From assembly GCA_022564995.1 (NCBI GenBank), contig JADFKK010000046.1, positions 1 through 34,076 on the forward strand: DNA of 34,076 nt, given 5' to 3'. Positions 16,419-25,600 of the stretch are shown here, piece by piece. The DNA comes from Planctomycetota bacterium. Its GTDB lineage: Bacteria > Planctomycetota > Planctomycetia > Pirellulales > JADFKK01. How positions within the stretch are numbered: position 1 is the stretch's first letter; the number at the start of each line of letters is the position of its first letter. The notes under the pieces were generated by a model. That model did not search any database and had not been told where the DNA came from. It saw only the letters and a list, made by a program, of their open reading frames with translations. A program made the translations under genes and the position numbers.

Positions 16419-16493
16419 TATTCACCGCCACTCTAACACGCTCCCGAGCAGCGCAACAGTCCGGCTGCTGAGACGATTCAAGGAGACCAAGCC

Positions 16494-16985
16494 ACGGCTA
16501 AGGGGAAAAAACAAAAGGCCTCGGCCGCCCCGCCTAACGAGCGGAGAATCGCCGAGAATCGCAAGGCGCGCCACACGTACCACGTGCTTGACACGCTCGA
16601 GTGCGGCATTCAACTGGTCGGCAGCGAGGTGAAGAGTCTGCGCGCGGGCAACGTCTCGCTGGCCGAAGCTTATGGCCGCGTCGAGGGGGGCGAGCTGTGG
16701 CTGGTCGGCTGCGACATCGCCGAATACACCCAGGCCAATCAGTTCAATCACGACCCCAAGCGCCGCCGCAAACTACTCTTGCACCGCCGCGAGATCCTCA
16801 AATTCGCCGCCCAAGCCCACGAGAAAGGCATCACCCTGACGCCGCTCAAGATGTACTTCAAGAACGGCCGCGCCAAAGTGCTGATGGGTCTGTGCAAAGG
16901 CAAGAAGCAACACGACAAGCGCGAGTCGATGAAAAAAGCCGACATGAACCGCGACATCGACCGCGAAATGCGCCGGCGATCATAA
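16494..16985 (+). CDS. smpB: SsrA-binding protein SmpB with apparent ACG start
   Basis: SmpB binds tmRNA and delivers it to stalled ribosomes. The conserved core is clear: IAENRKARHTYHVLDTLECGIQL, GSEVKSLRAGNVSL, EAYGRVEGGELWLVGCDI, HDPKRRRKLLLHRREI. The first ordinary start codon (GTG at 16584) would delete the first 30 residues, including the invariant NRKARH segment. Upstream, the frame stays open to a TAA near 16434 without ATG, GTG or TTG. An ACG at 16494, eight bases after AAGGAG, would give MAKGKKQK..., a textbook SmpB N-terminus, and a 163-aa protein, the usual length. The start is therefore probably ACG (or a T-to-C error in the assembly). The C-terminal basic tail (KKADMNRDIDREMRRRS) is intact. 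Confidence 0.93.
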   Translation, partial: TAKGKKQKASAAPPNERRIAENRKARHTYHVLDTLECGIQLVGSEVKSLRAGNVSLAEAYGRVEGGELWLVGCDIAEYTQANQFNHDPKRRRKLLLHRREILKFAAQAHEKGITLTPLKMYFKNGRAKVLMGLCKGKKQHDKRESMKKADMNRDIDREMRRRS

Positions 16986-17230
16986 CGAAACGCAGCGCGG
17001 CGAGCGGCCGGCCGGGTACCGCTACTCACCTTGCCCAGCGTGCTGCCCAGAGTATGACGCGCGAGCGGGTCTTTGGGAGGTGAGCGGGCGACGGCCTCAA
17101 TCGCTGGTGCGTCGTGCTTGTTTTGGGGCTGGGCGTTTTTCGCTTGAGTTTGGGCGGGTAGTCGTCATAATGGTGGCTGGGTTTCCATGCTCGCTGTACT
17201 GAACGTGGGATTACGAAAAGGAACCTCAAG
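16986..17230. other. Intergenic region, no recognised feature
   Basis: Between smpB and the next gene. I see no gene, repeat or strong promoter. AAGGAACCTC lies just before the ATG at 17231. Confidence 0.4.
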
Positions 17231-18754
17231 ATGGTACGCGGAATCTGCTGTTGTCGAGTGGCATTCCTATTGATTGCTTTGTTAGTTTGGCCCGGTGATG
17301 CTGTTGGGGCTGAGAAACCCGCAGCGCGGGTGCCCGTTCCGGCGGAGGACGATCGAGCAAAGTCGCTGGCATTGCTGCGCGAGGTCTTTTCCTCGGAGAT
17401 CGACGCCGCGAAGAAACCCGAGCAGAAAGCGCAACTTGCCGGTAAACTTCTGCGACAGGCGCTCGACAGCCGGCGGGGCTCGGCGGACCAATACGTCTTG
17501 CTGCGGGTCGCCCGCGATCTGGCGACTTCGGCCGGTGACCCTGTGAGGGCCTCGTCGGCGATCGAGAAGATGACGACCGCGTTCGACGTCGATCCCGCGT
17601 CGCTGCATTTCGCGGCCAGCCGGAAACTGCGAAAAAAAGTTCGCTCGGCCGACCAGCGCAAGTCGTTCGTCAGAGTATTGATCCGGTGGGCCGACGAGGC
17701 GGTGGAGAGCGATGATTACAAGACAGCGCAGGCCTTACTCAAAACGGCGCTGGCGATGGCCCGCAAGGGACGCGAGACCGATCTGGTTCAGGACTTGGCG
17801 GCTCGACAGAAAGAGGTTGGCTCGAGCGCGAAGAGATATGCCAAGGCCAAGCTGGCGTTGGAAAAGTTACGCGACAGGCCGAAAGATCCGGCGGCGAACC
17901 TGGCGGCGGGGCGATATTACTGTTTGGTGAAGGGCGATTGGAAAAAGGGCATTCCGATGTTGGCGCTCGGCGGCCCCTCGGAACTGGCTCGGCTGGGCCG
18001 TAGCGAACTTGCCGCGCGCGACGGCGACCAGGACACGCTCGCCCTGGCCGACGGATGGTTCGCGCTGGCCGAAGGAGCAGCGAGCGACGTGAAAGAGGCC
18101 CTCTTGTCCCATGCGGCAAGATGGTATCAGGAGGCGTTTCCCAAGGAAAAAGGGCTGCGGCGCGTGCGAGCCGAGAGGCGATTGGCCCGGGTGAAAAAGA
18201 TGTTGGCCGATATTGGCGCGGCGAAGGGGGCTCGTCGCCGTCGCTGGGCGAGCTTTCCCGGCATGCCTGGTTTACAGAATTCGGTCGTGGCGCGCGTGCA
18301 GATTACCGGCGCGATGGCGAAGCTGAAGGAATGGCCGGCACCGAAAGAGCCCGCCCCGGCCGACGCACGAGGGCAGGCCATTCACAGATTCAACGCCATG
18401 CTGCGAGAAAACTACTTGGTCACGCCGGCGGTTCCCTATCAGGGCAGCGCCAAGTTTAAGGTGCTGAGCGACGGCGTCGTCGTGGTCGGCATTTGGCAGA
18501 AGGACTGGGGCGATCGCAGGTTTTCCGGCGGAAGCTGGCGTAAAGAGGTTCAAAGTCGCCAAGATCTTCTCCGACTCGGCTGGAAGCCGCTGGGAATCGA
18601 GTTGGTGGATGGAGCGTTGTTTCTCGCCGCGCGGCAGTGCAAGGCCGGCGAGGAACTCTTCATTCGCACCAAGAAATACGCGACCCCGCGAATCTTCATT
18701 CCCAAGGCGAGCATTCCCAAGGCGAGCATTCCCAAGGACGGGCGAACGCGATGA
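17231..18754 (+). CDS. Secreted helical-repeat protein of a planctomycete-type family
   Basis: The product is 507 aa. A signal peptide (about 1-27, CRVAFLLIALLVWPGDAVGA) is followed by an alpha-helical region with TPR-like pairs (about 40-320): AKSLALLREVFSSEIDAAKKPEQKAQLAGKLLRQA, then YVLLRVARDLATSAGDPVRASSAIEKMTTAFDVD. This is a module often fused to other domains in exported planctomycete proteins. The C-terminal part (about 360-490) is a mixed domain of unknown function. The last residues repeat IPKAS, encoded by a 15-bp tandem repeat. AAGGAACC precedes the ATG. Function unknown; perhaps a periplasmic scaffold. Confidence 0.8.
   Translation: MVRGICCCRVAFLLIALLVWPGDAVGAEKPAARVPVPAEDDRAKSLALLREVFSSEIDAAKKPEQKAQLAGKLLRQALDSRRGSADQYVLLRVARDLATSAGDPVRASSAIEKMTTAFDVDPASLHFAASRKLRKKVRSADQRKSFVRVLIRWADEAVESDDYKTAQALLKTALAMARKGRETDLVQDLAARQKEVGSSAKRYAKAKLALEKLRDRPKDPAANLAAGRYYCLVKGDWKKGIPMLALGGPSELARLGRSELAARDGDQDTLALADGWFALAEGAASDVKEALLSHAARWYQEAFPKEKGLRRVRAERRLARVKKMLADIGAAKGARRRRWASFPGMPGLQNSVVARVQITGAMAKLKEWPAPKEPAPADARGQAIHRFNAMLRENYLVTPAVPYQGSAKFKVLSDGVVVVGIWQKDWGDRRFSGGSWRKEVQSRQDLLRLGWKPLGIELVDGALFLAARQCKAGEELFIRTKKYATPRIFIPKASIPKASIPKDGRTR
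18697..18737 (+). repeat. 15-bp in-frame tandem repeat, about 2.7 copies
   Basis: CATTCCCAAGGCGAG repeats at 18697, 18712 and 18727 (third copy partial) inside the 3' end of the helical-repeat gene, giving repeated IPKAS. The unit length keeps the frame, so copy-number change would alter the tail length without a frameshift. Confidence 0.9.
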
Positions 18755-18920
18755 GGCGATGACGGGCGAGGCGCCGAAGGTTACGCCGCCGAAGGTGCCG
18801 TAGGCCGCCGGCTTGCCGCGGCGATTGGGACGTGGTGACGCCGACTGCGCCGCGGCGTACTTGCGGCCCAGTTCCAACAACTCGAACATCATCTCGTCGC
18901 CGGGGGCCGATTCGACAGGC

Positions 18921-19274
18921 AAGCCGGGTTTGGCCGTCGGAGAATTGACCGTTGATCACCCCGTCGCTGCCGATACGGAAGTTGGTGAGCGTGGCGGTCG
19001 AGCCGTCTTCGCTGGCGGCTTGGCGTCCGCGCGAGATGCGCAGCGTGCTCAGCTCGGTCGTCTGCAGATTGAAATTCCCATCGACGGCGAACCCCAACAC
19101 GCGGTGCCCGTCGCTGGTGACCAACTCGCTGGCTGCGTTGAGCGAGAAATTGCCGTTGCGCGTAAAGGGTTGTTCGCCGCCGCCTTCAACGATGAAGAAC
19201 CCGTCTCCTTCGAGCGCCAATTCGGCGGCCGAAATGCCCGACAGCGCAGTCTGTAACACGGATCCCAAACCCAT
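18921..19274 (-). pseudogene. Eroded flagellar hook protein gene (FlgE/FlgF/FlgG-like)
   Basis: From the ATG at 19274 the frame reads MGLGSVLQTALSGISAAE, the start of a planctomycete hook protein. It then jumps directly to LALEGDGFFIVEGGGEQPFTRNGNFSLNA...SDGHRVLGFAVDGNFNLQ, then to IGSDGVINGQFSDGQTRL, a motif from near the end of hook proteins. The segment with the ANN(I/L)AN motif and the whole central and C-terminal parts are missing. After 18921 a different frame carries an unrelated coding-like remnant (DEMMFELLELGRKYAAAQ) to about 18760. The fragments join in frame but could not form a hook subunit. No other flagellar gene is in the window. Confidence 0.75.
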
Positions 19275-19418
19275 GACACACCACCGGCCACCCATACCGG
19301 CACGTTATTTTCCGGCCGCCGCTTTTCGTGGGAAAGAAAGAGGTGAGACGCCTCTCGTGCGGTCGCCCGTTCCGCTATAATCTCTTGCGAATTTCGGCCA
19401 CCCGCCCGATGTCACTTA

Positions 19419-19527
19419 CCGTGAGCGGCAAGGCGCTAGCCGCCGGTGACCTTAGGGCACGTTTTCCCGCACAAAACCCGCGGCTTTTCCCACAAAAAAC
19501 CCGCGGCTAGCGCCTTGCGGCTCACCG
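19419..19527. repeat. Inverted repeat of the GCTAGC family, copy C
   Basis: The left arm (about 19419-19447, GTGAGCGGCAAGGCGCTAGC) and right arm (about 19501-19527, GCTAGCGCCTTGCGGCTCAC) pair over about 26 bases with two or three mismatches. It resembles copies A and B in layout and in the GCTAGCGCC core, but its ends differ. It lies in the leader of the SDF symporter gene, just before the ATG. Confidence 0.85.
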
Positions 19528-19552
19528 CCCCCGGAAGCGAAGGAGATTACGC

Positions 19553-21109
19553 ATGATGCGTTTGGCGCTACACTGGCAGATTCTGATCACGATGATCGCG
19601 GGCGCGCTCGTCGGGGTGATTCTGAACCGTTCGGTCAGCGAGCACGAGTTTTCGATTCGGGCGGCGGATTTTCCCGATGAGGATTCGCGCGGCGAGTTGT
19701 CGGAAAACCTCCGCAAGCTGATCGGGCGTTACTCGGAAGTGTCGATCAAAGACACGCCCAACCGAATCGAAATCCGTCTGACGAAAGACGGCAAGACGCA
19801 AACCTATATCGTCGATCCGTCGGACGAGAAAGCGGACGCCGGCACGATCCGCGTTCGCACGGTGAAGATCCTCGCCGAGGACCACGCGCAGGCCTTTCGC
19901 GTGTTTCGCGTTCACGGTCGCTCCTGGGCTCGCTGGATCGGCGACGCGGCCAAGGCGGCCGGCGATTTGTTCTTGCGGATGTTGAAGATGGTCGCCATTC
20001 CGCTGATCATCACCTCGCTGCTCACCGGCGTGGTCGGCCTGGGCAAGGCCGAGCGGCTGGGCAAAATGTTCAGCCGCACGCTGCTGTATTACCTCGTCAC
20101 CAGCCTGCTGGCCATCGTCACCGGCCTGGCGATGGTCAACCTGATCCGACCCGGCGGCGATGAGCGTGTCGAACAGCGGCCGGCCGCCGAAGCACAAGAT
20201 GAAGAAGAAGAGCGCGAATTGAGCACGATTCTCTACGAGCAGCTCGAAGCGATGATCCCGGACAATCCGATCGGCGCTGCCGCCGGCGGAAAGTTTCTTT
20301 CGATCATCGCCTTCACGCTGGCCTTCGGCATTTTCACCATCTTGGTCGGAGGGCGGACCGCGGAGGTCGTCGGCGATCTGTCACAGGCCACCTTCGAGGT
20401 GATGATGACGATGACCATGGCGATCATCCGTCTTGCGCCCGCCGGCGTGTTTTGTTTCATCCTCTCAGTGACCGCCGTGCAGGGGCTAGAGATTTTCGCC
20501 AGCCTCGGCATGTACATGCTCACGGTGGCCTGCGCGCTGGCGTTTCATGCGCTCATAACGCTGCCGTTACTTCTGTATTTCGTCGCCCGTCGCAATCCGC
20601 TCGAGTACGCCGGTGCGATGAGCCCGGCCCTGCTGACCGCCTTCGGCTCCGCCTCGAGCAACGGCACGCTGCCGCTGACGCTGACCTGCGTCGAAAAACG
20701 GGCCGGCGTGAGCAACCGCGTCGGCTCATTCGTGCTGCCGCTGGGGGCCACGATCAACATGGACGGCACGGCCCTGTACGAAGTGGTGGCCGTGTTGTTC
20801 ATCGCCCAATACAGCGGCATCGACCTCTCCGTAACCCAGCAGATAATCGTCGCCCTCACCGCCCTGTTGGCCAGCATCGGCGCCGCCGGCATTCCCCACG
20901 CCGGGCTGGTAATGATGGTCATCATCCTGCAAGCCGTCGGCCTGCCCACCGAAAGCCAAGGCCTGATCATCGCCGTCGACCGCGTCCTCGACATGGCCCG
21001 CACCAGCGTCAACGTCTGGAGCGACTCCTGCGGCTGTGCGGTCATCGCGCGGTTTGAGAACGGGGGTGAGGGGGCGGGGAAAGGGCCGACGGGCGAGGTG
21101 GATATTTGA
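19553..21109 (+). CDS. Dicarboxylate/amino acid:cation symporter (SDF/GltP family)
   Basis: The product is 518 aa. MMRLALHWQILITMIAGALVGVILN is helix 1; LFLRMLKMVAIPLIITSLLTGVVGLG is the usual helix 2 segment. The re-entrant loop motif ASSNGTLP (about 367-374), NMDGT (about 402-406) and DMARTSVNVWSDSCGCAVIAR (about 480-500, Asp and Asn of the substrate/sodium site) are all present. It is longer than the usual 420 residues because of a polar insert of about 100 residues between helices 1 and 2 (periplasmic) and a charged loop after helix 4. It probably imports glutamate, aspartate or C4-dicarboxylates with sodium or protons. GAAGGAG is the ribosome site. Confidence 0.92.
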   Translation: MMRLALHWQILITMIAGALVGVILNRSVSEHEFSIRAADFPDEDSRGELSENLRKLIGRYSEVSIKDTPNRIEIRLTKDGKTQTYIVDPSDEKADAGTIRVRTVKILAEDHAQAFRVFRVHGRSWARWIGDAAKAAGDLFLRMLKMVAIPLIITSLLTGVVGLGKAERLGKMFSRTLLYYLVTSLLAIVTGLAMVNLIRPGGDERVEQRPAAEAQDEEEERELSTILYEQLEAMIPDNPIGAAAGGKFLSIIAFTLAFGIFTILVGGRTAEVVGDLSQATFEVMMTMTMAIIRLAPAGVFCFILSVTAVQGLEIFASLGMYMLTVACALAFHALITLPLLLYFVARRNPLEYAGAMSPALLTAFGSASSNGTLPLTLTCVEKRAGVSNRVGSFVLPLGATINMDGTALYEVVAVLFIAQYSGIDLSVTQQIIVALTALLASIGAAGIPHAGLVMMVIILQAVGLPTESQGLIIAVDRVLDMARTSVNVWSDSCGCAVIARFENGGEGAGKGPTGEVDI

Positions 21110-21415
21110 CGATGCGATCATCCTTGCCGCATAATTGAAGTGTGAGAACACACGACTAGCTCAGCCCCTTCCCTTTCTCCGGACCAGACGGGATAATGGG
21201 GAATTAACACCCACGCTTTGCGATGGGGCCAGTTTGTTGGAGTCCAGCCTTTAGGCTGAAATGAGTAATGCCCCGCTCCAAGCTAAGCAGGCGACGCGTC
21301 AGCGATCTCGCCCAAATGACAGTCGGGCAGCTTCGCGACGAAGTGGCTACCCTATCCAGTGCTAGTTTGCTTGTCACCCCAAAACGATTTACAATAGTTT
21401 TAGGAGCGCGGTGAC
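21110..21415. other. Intergenic region with small hairpin
   Basis: No gene was recognised. CAGCCTTTAGGCTG (21245-21258) is a small perfect hairpin. The last 30 bases are the conserved leader shared with the second antitoxin locus. Confidence 0.5.
21390..21406 (+). promoter_or_regulatory. Conserved -10 and ribosome site of antitoxin locus 1
   Basis: TACAAT (21390-21395) is followed by AGGAG (21402-21406) and the ATG at 21416. The same block (TTTACAAT.GTTTTAGGAG) is present before the duplicate antitoxin (26163-26180), so it is probably functional. Confidence 0.6.
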
Positions 21416-21676
21416 ATGACCCACTCGATCACAATCAAGGATCTCGATGCAGAAACGCTCCGGCGCATTGCCGCCGAGGCACGGCGGCGTGGAATCAACG
21501 TCGAGCAGTGCGCCGCCGAGCTACTTAAGCAGCAAGTGTCCGCAAGTGACAAGCCCGTGAACGCAGGTTCGACGGACTTGCTCTCCCTGGCCGGCACTTG
21601 GTCGGAGGAAGATGAAGCGGCGTTCAACTCTGCTACGGTCGATTTCAGCCGCGTCGATAACGAGCTTTGGAAATGA
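21416..21676 (+). CDS. VapB/FitA-like antitoxin
   Basis: The product is 86 aa. The N-terminus SITIKDLDAETLRRIAAEARRRGINVEQCAAELL fits a ribbon-helix-helix DNA-binding dimer (one strand, two helices, about 3-40), as in FitA-like antitoxins of PIN toxins. The C-terminal acidic tail (LAGTWSEEDEAAFNSATVDFSRVDNELWK) would wrap the toxin active site. It overlaps the toxin start (ATGA), the usual coupling for such pairs. It probably represses its own operon. A close copy lies at 26190. Confidence 0.85.
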   Translation: MTHSITIKDLDAETLRRIAAEARRRGINVEQCAAELLKQQVSASDKPVNAGSTDLLSLAGTWSEEDEAAFNSATVDFSRVDNELWK

Positions 21677-22083
21677 ATCCGCTATTGCTCGACACCAACG
21701 CCTACGTTGCCTTCAAGCGCGGTGATAGCGAGGCGGTCGAGATTCTGCAACAAGCACCCGCGATCTATCTAAACGCCGTGGTTCTCGGTGAATTGCTCGC
21801 CGGTTTCGCCGCCGGAAACCGAACGGATTTCAATCGAGCACAACTTCAGGAGTTTCTGGACTTGTCGAAGGTCTCCGTGTTGCAAGTTGATCGTGATACC
21901 GCAACGGTGTACGGGGAAGTCTTCGCCTCTTTGCGACTGGCCGGCACGCCAATACCCACAAACGACATGTGGATCGCCGCCAGCGCGATTCAGTCTGACT
22001 TGGCCCTGTTTAGCTTCGACTCACATTTTCGTGCGGTGAGTGGGCTCGCGTGCGGCGCCTCGCGGCAGTCGCTCGGTGGGTGA
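21673..22083 (+). CDS. VapC-like PIN-domain toxin ribonuclease
   Basis: The product is 136 aa from the ATG at 21673. The PIN acidic residues are in place: LLLDTNAY (Asp at 6), LGELLAGF (Glu at about 40), TNDMWIAASA (Asp at about 98) and LFSFDSHF (Asp at about 116). These coordinate magnesium for RNA cleavage; family members cut initiator tRNA or rRNA. It is neutralised by the antitoxin encoded just before it. The length is normal and there is no sign of decay. Confidence 0.9.
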   Translation: MNPLLLDTNAYVAFKRGDSEAVEILQQAPAIYLNAVVLGELLAGFAAGNRTDFNRAQLQEFLDLSKVSVLQVDRDTATVYGEVFASLRLAGTPIPTNDMWIAASAIQSDLALFSFDSHFRAVSGLACGASRQSLGG

Positions 22084-22125
22084 TCCGCCGTATTTACCCG
22101 CGTGGGCCGCTTGTCGAGAAAGCGC

Positions 22126-22154
22126 TTGACACGCAACGCTTGATTTCGTAAACT
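22126..22154 (+). promoter_or_regulatory. Promoter of the BlaI-M56 operon
   Basis: TTGACA (22126-22131) is separated by exactly 17 bases from TAAACT (22149-22154). The leaderless distance to the GTG at 22205 is about 45 bases. Confidence 0.7.
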
Positions 22155-22166
22155 TAGTCAACTAAG
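22153..22166. promoter_or_regulatory. Predicted BlaI operator
   Basis: CTTAGTCAACTAAG is a perfect dyad overlapping the end of the -10 box. BlaI/MecI-type repressors bind TAGT/ACTA dyads in this position, so the pair is probably autoregulated. Confidence 0.7.
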
Positions 22167-22204
22167 CTTTGATATCTAATCGACTTGCCATCTGGAGCCT
22201 TCCT

Positions 22205-22633
22205 GTGTCTGAACCACTCGACCCGACGGAGCGTGAGTTGGAGATCCTGAAAATCCTCTGGGAGCGGGATGAGGCGACCGTGCGCCAGGTGTACGAGCAG
22301 ATGCGACAAACCGCGCCGATTGTGCAGAACCCCATTGTCCAGAACACGGTGCAGGCGTTTCTTCGCACGATGGAGGAGAAGGGGCTTGTCGCGCACCGCC
22401 GCGAGGGCCGCACGTTTGTCTACCGACCCGTGCCGCGGCGGGAACAGACGAACCGGCGGCTGGCCGGCCGGCTGTTGGATCGGGTTTTCGACGGGGCGAT
22501 GGATCAGTTGGTTGACAGCCTGCTTTCGGTTCATAGGCCCAGCGACGAAGAACTCAAACGGCTGGAGGAGCTTTTGGCCCAAGCCAAGACGGCTCGACGC
22601 AAGCGCCGCAAACCCAAGGAGCCTCGATCATGA
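22205..22633 (+). CDS. BlaI/MecI/CopY-family transcriptional repressor
   Basis: The product is 142 aa from a GTG at 22205. LDPTERELEILKILWERDEATVRQVYEQM and NTVQAFLRTMEEKGLVAHRREGRTFVYRPV form the winged helix-turn-helix. The C-terminal helices (LLDRVFDGAMDQLVDSLL) dimerise it. In known systems a sensor protease of the BlaR1/MecR1 type leads to cleavage of the repressor. The sensor gene follows with a 4-base overlap. The tail is very basic (AKTARRKRRKPKEPRS). Confidence 0.93.
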   Translation: MSEPLDPTERELEILKILWERDEATVRQVYEQMRQTAPIVQNPIVQNTVQAFLRTMEEKGLVAHRREGRTFVYRPVPRREQTNRRLAGRLLDRVFDGAMDQLVDSLLSVHRPSDEELKRLEELLAQAKTARRKRRKPKEPRS

Positions 22634-25600
22634 GCGAGATTACTGCGTGGTTGGCACTGCATGGCGGCCTGTTGCTGATGGGCAGCGCGGCGTTGCTGCT
22701 CGTCGGCACACTGGCGGTCGGCGTGGTTCGAACGCCGGTCTATCGCCAGCGGCTGGGAGAAATGACGATTGCGGTCACGTTGATTTGGCTCCTGCTGGCC
22801 GCCGTGCCGCTGCCGCGATGGAATCTGTTGAATGAGGTCGACGCGCCGCAGCATCACACCATCGCGGTTACCGATGACCCGGCCGCCGTGGTTTCAAGGC
22901 CGCCACCAGAGGACGTTTCTAACGTGCCGGTCGTCGTGCCAGCGGTGGCGCCAGTCGACTCCTCGCCGGAATCAGCAGACATCACGTCACCGCAGCCCAT
23001 GTTCGTTGCGACACCGAACGACGCACGGGCCGACGTATCTCAACCGCCCAAAGTCTCCAACGAGCCCACGATAGCCGGTCCGATTGATTGGCCGCGCATC
23101 GCCGCCGGCGCCTATTTGATCGGAGTCGGGCTTTGCCTGTGGTGGCTCCTGTTGGGCCGCTTAGTGTTGGCCTGGCGCGAGCGCGCCGCGTCCGAGCCCG
23201 ACCCGTGGTTGGTCGAGCTATACGAGTCATTGCTTCCGGCCACGAATCGTTGTCGCGCCCGCCTGCTCGTTTCGCCGCGTGGCCGCTGTCCGATTTCTTA
23301 CGGCTTGCTGCGTCCGCGAATCGTGCTGCCGGCCGATCTTTGCCGGCCAGAGTCCCGACGAGCATTGCGTCACGTGCTGCTGCACGAACTGGCCCACGTC
23401 GAGCGCCGCGACGCGCGCGGGCACGCGCTGTTGAACCTCGCCTTTCCCGTCCTGTTCGTGCATCCGCTCTACTGGCTGCTGCGACGGCAGGTCCATTTCT
23501 CGCGGGAATTGATCGCCGACGATTGGGCGGCCGGCTTCGACACACCCCAATCGTACGCCGAGGGGCTGATCGGTTGGCTGCGACAACAGCGGGCCGCCCC
23601 GGCGGGAGTTTCCGCCGGGCTCGGCATCCTCGGGGCTTCCCCATTTCACCACCAGTTTTCCAGGAGAATGAAAATGCTCATCGACCGAAAGAATCCGCTG
23701 CTGGCCCGCACGTCGCTCCGCTGGTCGACCGCCACCGTTTTGGCAGGCATGTTGGTCACTGTCGCACTGGCGAGCTTGCTGGGCAATTCGCCTATTGCCG
23801 TTCAAGCCCGGGCAGAAGACCCAGTTGCTGACTTGGTTGCTGCAGCATCGCCGCTGATCAAGGCAAAAGAGGAAAAGACCGGCTGGAGAGCATTGCCCGG
23901 TGTCGGTCTCGGTCCGATCGCCAACGTCTGTTTCGTCGATGAAAAACGCGCCTGGATGGGAATGAGTGATGGTTCTTTATTGAAAACCATCGACGGCGGA
24001 GCAACGTGGCGTACGGTCGAGTTGCCACGTGCCGATGATTCCTGGAGTCACCTGCAAGTCCGAGTCCTCAAGCGCCGGGACGGTTCCTGCTTCGGCTGGG
24101 CGATTACTTCGACGGGGCGAATCTACCACACCGCGGACGGAGTGAAGTGGACCTCGCAAACACCTCCTCTGGCGAACGTCAAACACCGAATCGGCTGGCT
24201 CAACATTCTCGACGAAAATCACGCCAAGATTTCTGGACCCGGTTTGAACTGGAGCACCGCTGACGGCGGCCAGACGTGGCAGCATTTGAGCCCGGCATTG
24301 ACAAAGAACAAAACGCTGCCCCGTTGGTTTTCAAGAGAAGAGGCGCTTCGGTTGGTCCACTTTCGCGATAAGAACAACGGCACGGCTCTTGTTGTGTATG
24401 ACATCGCCGGATGGGGCGTTCGAACCACCAGCGACGGCGGAAAGACATGGCAGGCTCAAAAGAAACGGTTTCCCTACAAGACAACGCCCGTACTCACCGT
24501 ATTCCGCTCCGGACGGGCTCTGCGGGTCTATACGGACGGTGGAGTTCTCATCTACGGAGACGGTGACATTCCCCTCGATGACGGCGCTTTGGCTCGATTG
24601 CTATCGCGCACCTCGACGACGTACGGGCGCAAGATCAACCCCAACCAGACCCGTCGTTACTCGGTCGTTTCCGGCAACGTGATCGCCGCACATGAGCCAA
24701 TTTGGGGCCACGGTCATTGGCTGAGGTGTCTACACATTTCCAACAACGGCGGCGCGCAATGGTCTCGCCGCTTTCTGACGGCCATCCCATCAGCCTTGCA
24801 TTTCCCCGACCAACAAAACGGTTGGGCGGTAGGTCCGCTCGGACGTGTCATCCAAACGTCTGACGGCGGCGCAACTTGGCTCCATCGGTTGCTGCCGACG
24901 GACGCCGATTTTAACGCGGTCTATTTTTTGAATGCGAAGATCGGCTGGGTCGGTGGTGGGTTTGACGGGCACGCCAGGTATGGCGAAAAACTGACGGGGA
25001 AAGCCTGCATTTGGCAGACTACCGACGGAGGCAAATCCTGGCGGCGTCTGGTCCAGATTGAGAACGGTCGCAAAGAGGCGCACTCCCACCCGGAGACCGT
25101 CAATCGATTGCTGTTCAAGAACCGTCGCGAAGGATGGGCGGTGACACACGGCAGTACCAAAAAACCTCATCCGGAAATCAACGGGGCGACTCCCACGGAA
25201 TACGGGCGGATACTGCACACCCTCGACGGAGGCCGCACGTGGAAGCAGGTGTATTACGGCTTTCCGCTCAAACACATCGCCCGGCGGGGCGACCGGTGGT
25301 GCGTGGCGGGATACGGCATCGCTATCAGCAGCGACGGCAAGAAATGGAAGAACGTCGCACTCCACACGATTTCGTTCGCAGTCGCGTTCGCCGATCGGGA
25401 CAACGTGATCGCCGTTGGCGAAGCAGGCGGCTACGCGCAGAGTGCCAATGGCGGGTCCGACTGGACGCTGTCCAAGCCCAAGATTCTGCAAGAAACGCAC
25501 ATGGATGCCATCGGCTTCGCCGGCCCGAACGTCGGATGGATAGGCGGGAGTGCGAAAGAACATCATGATGGACTCTTTACGACATCCAACGGCGGCAAAA

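Noticed and set aside
16299..16431. N-terminal extension of lipB
   Set aside because: The extra residues (SPTRKRGS... SLACASGW) come from the perfect inverted repeat at 16354-16418, a common mis-annotation in planctomycetes.
18272..18922. Minus-strand open frame of 216 codons
   Set aside because: Most of it is antisense to the secreted helical-repeat gene. Only the first 50 or so codons, beyond that gene's end, may be a coding relic.
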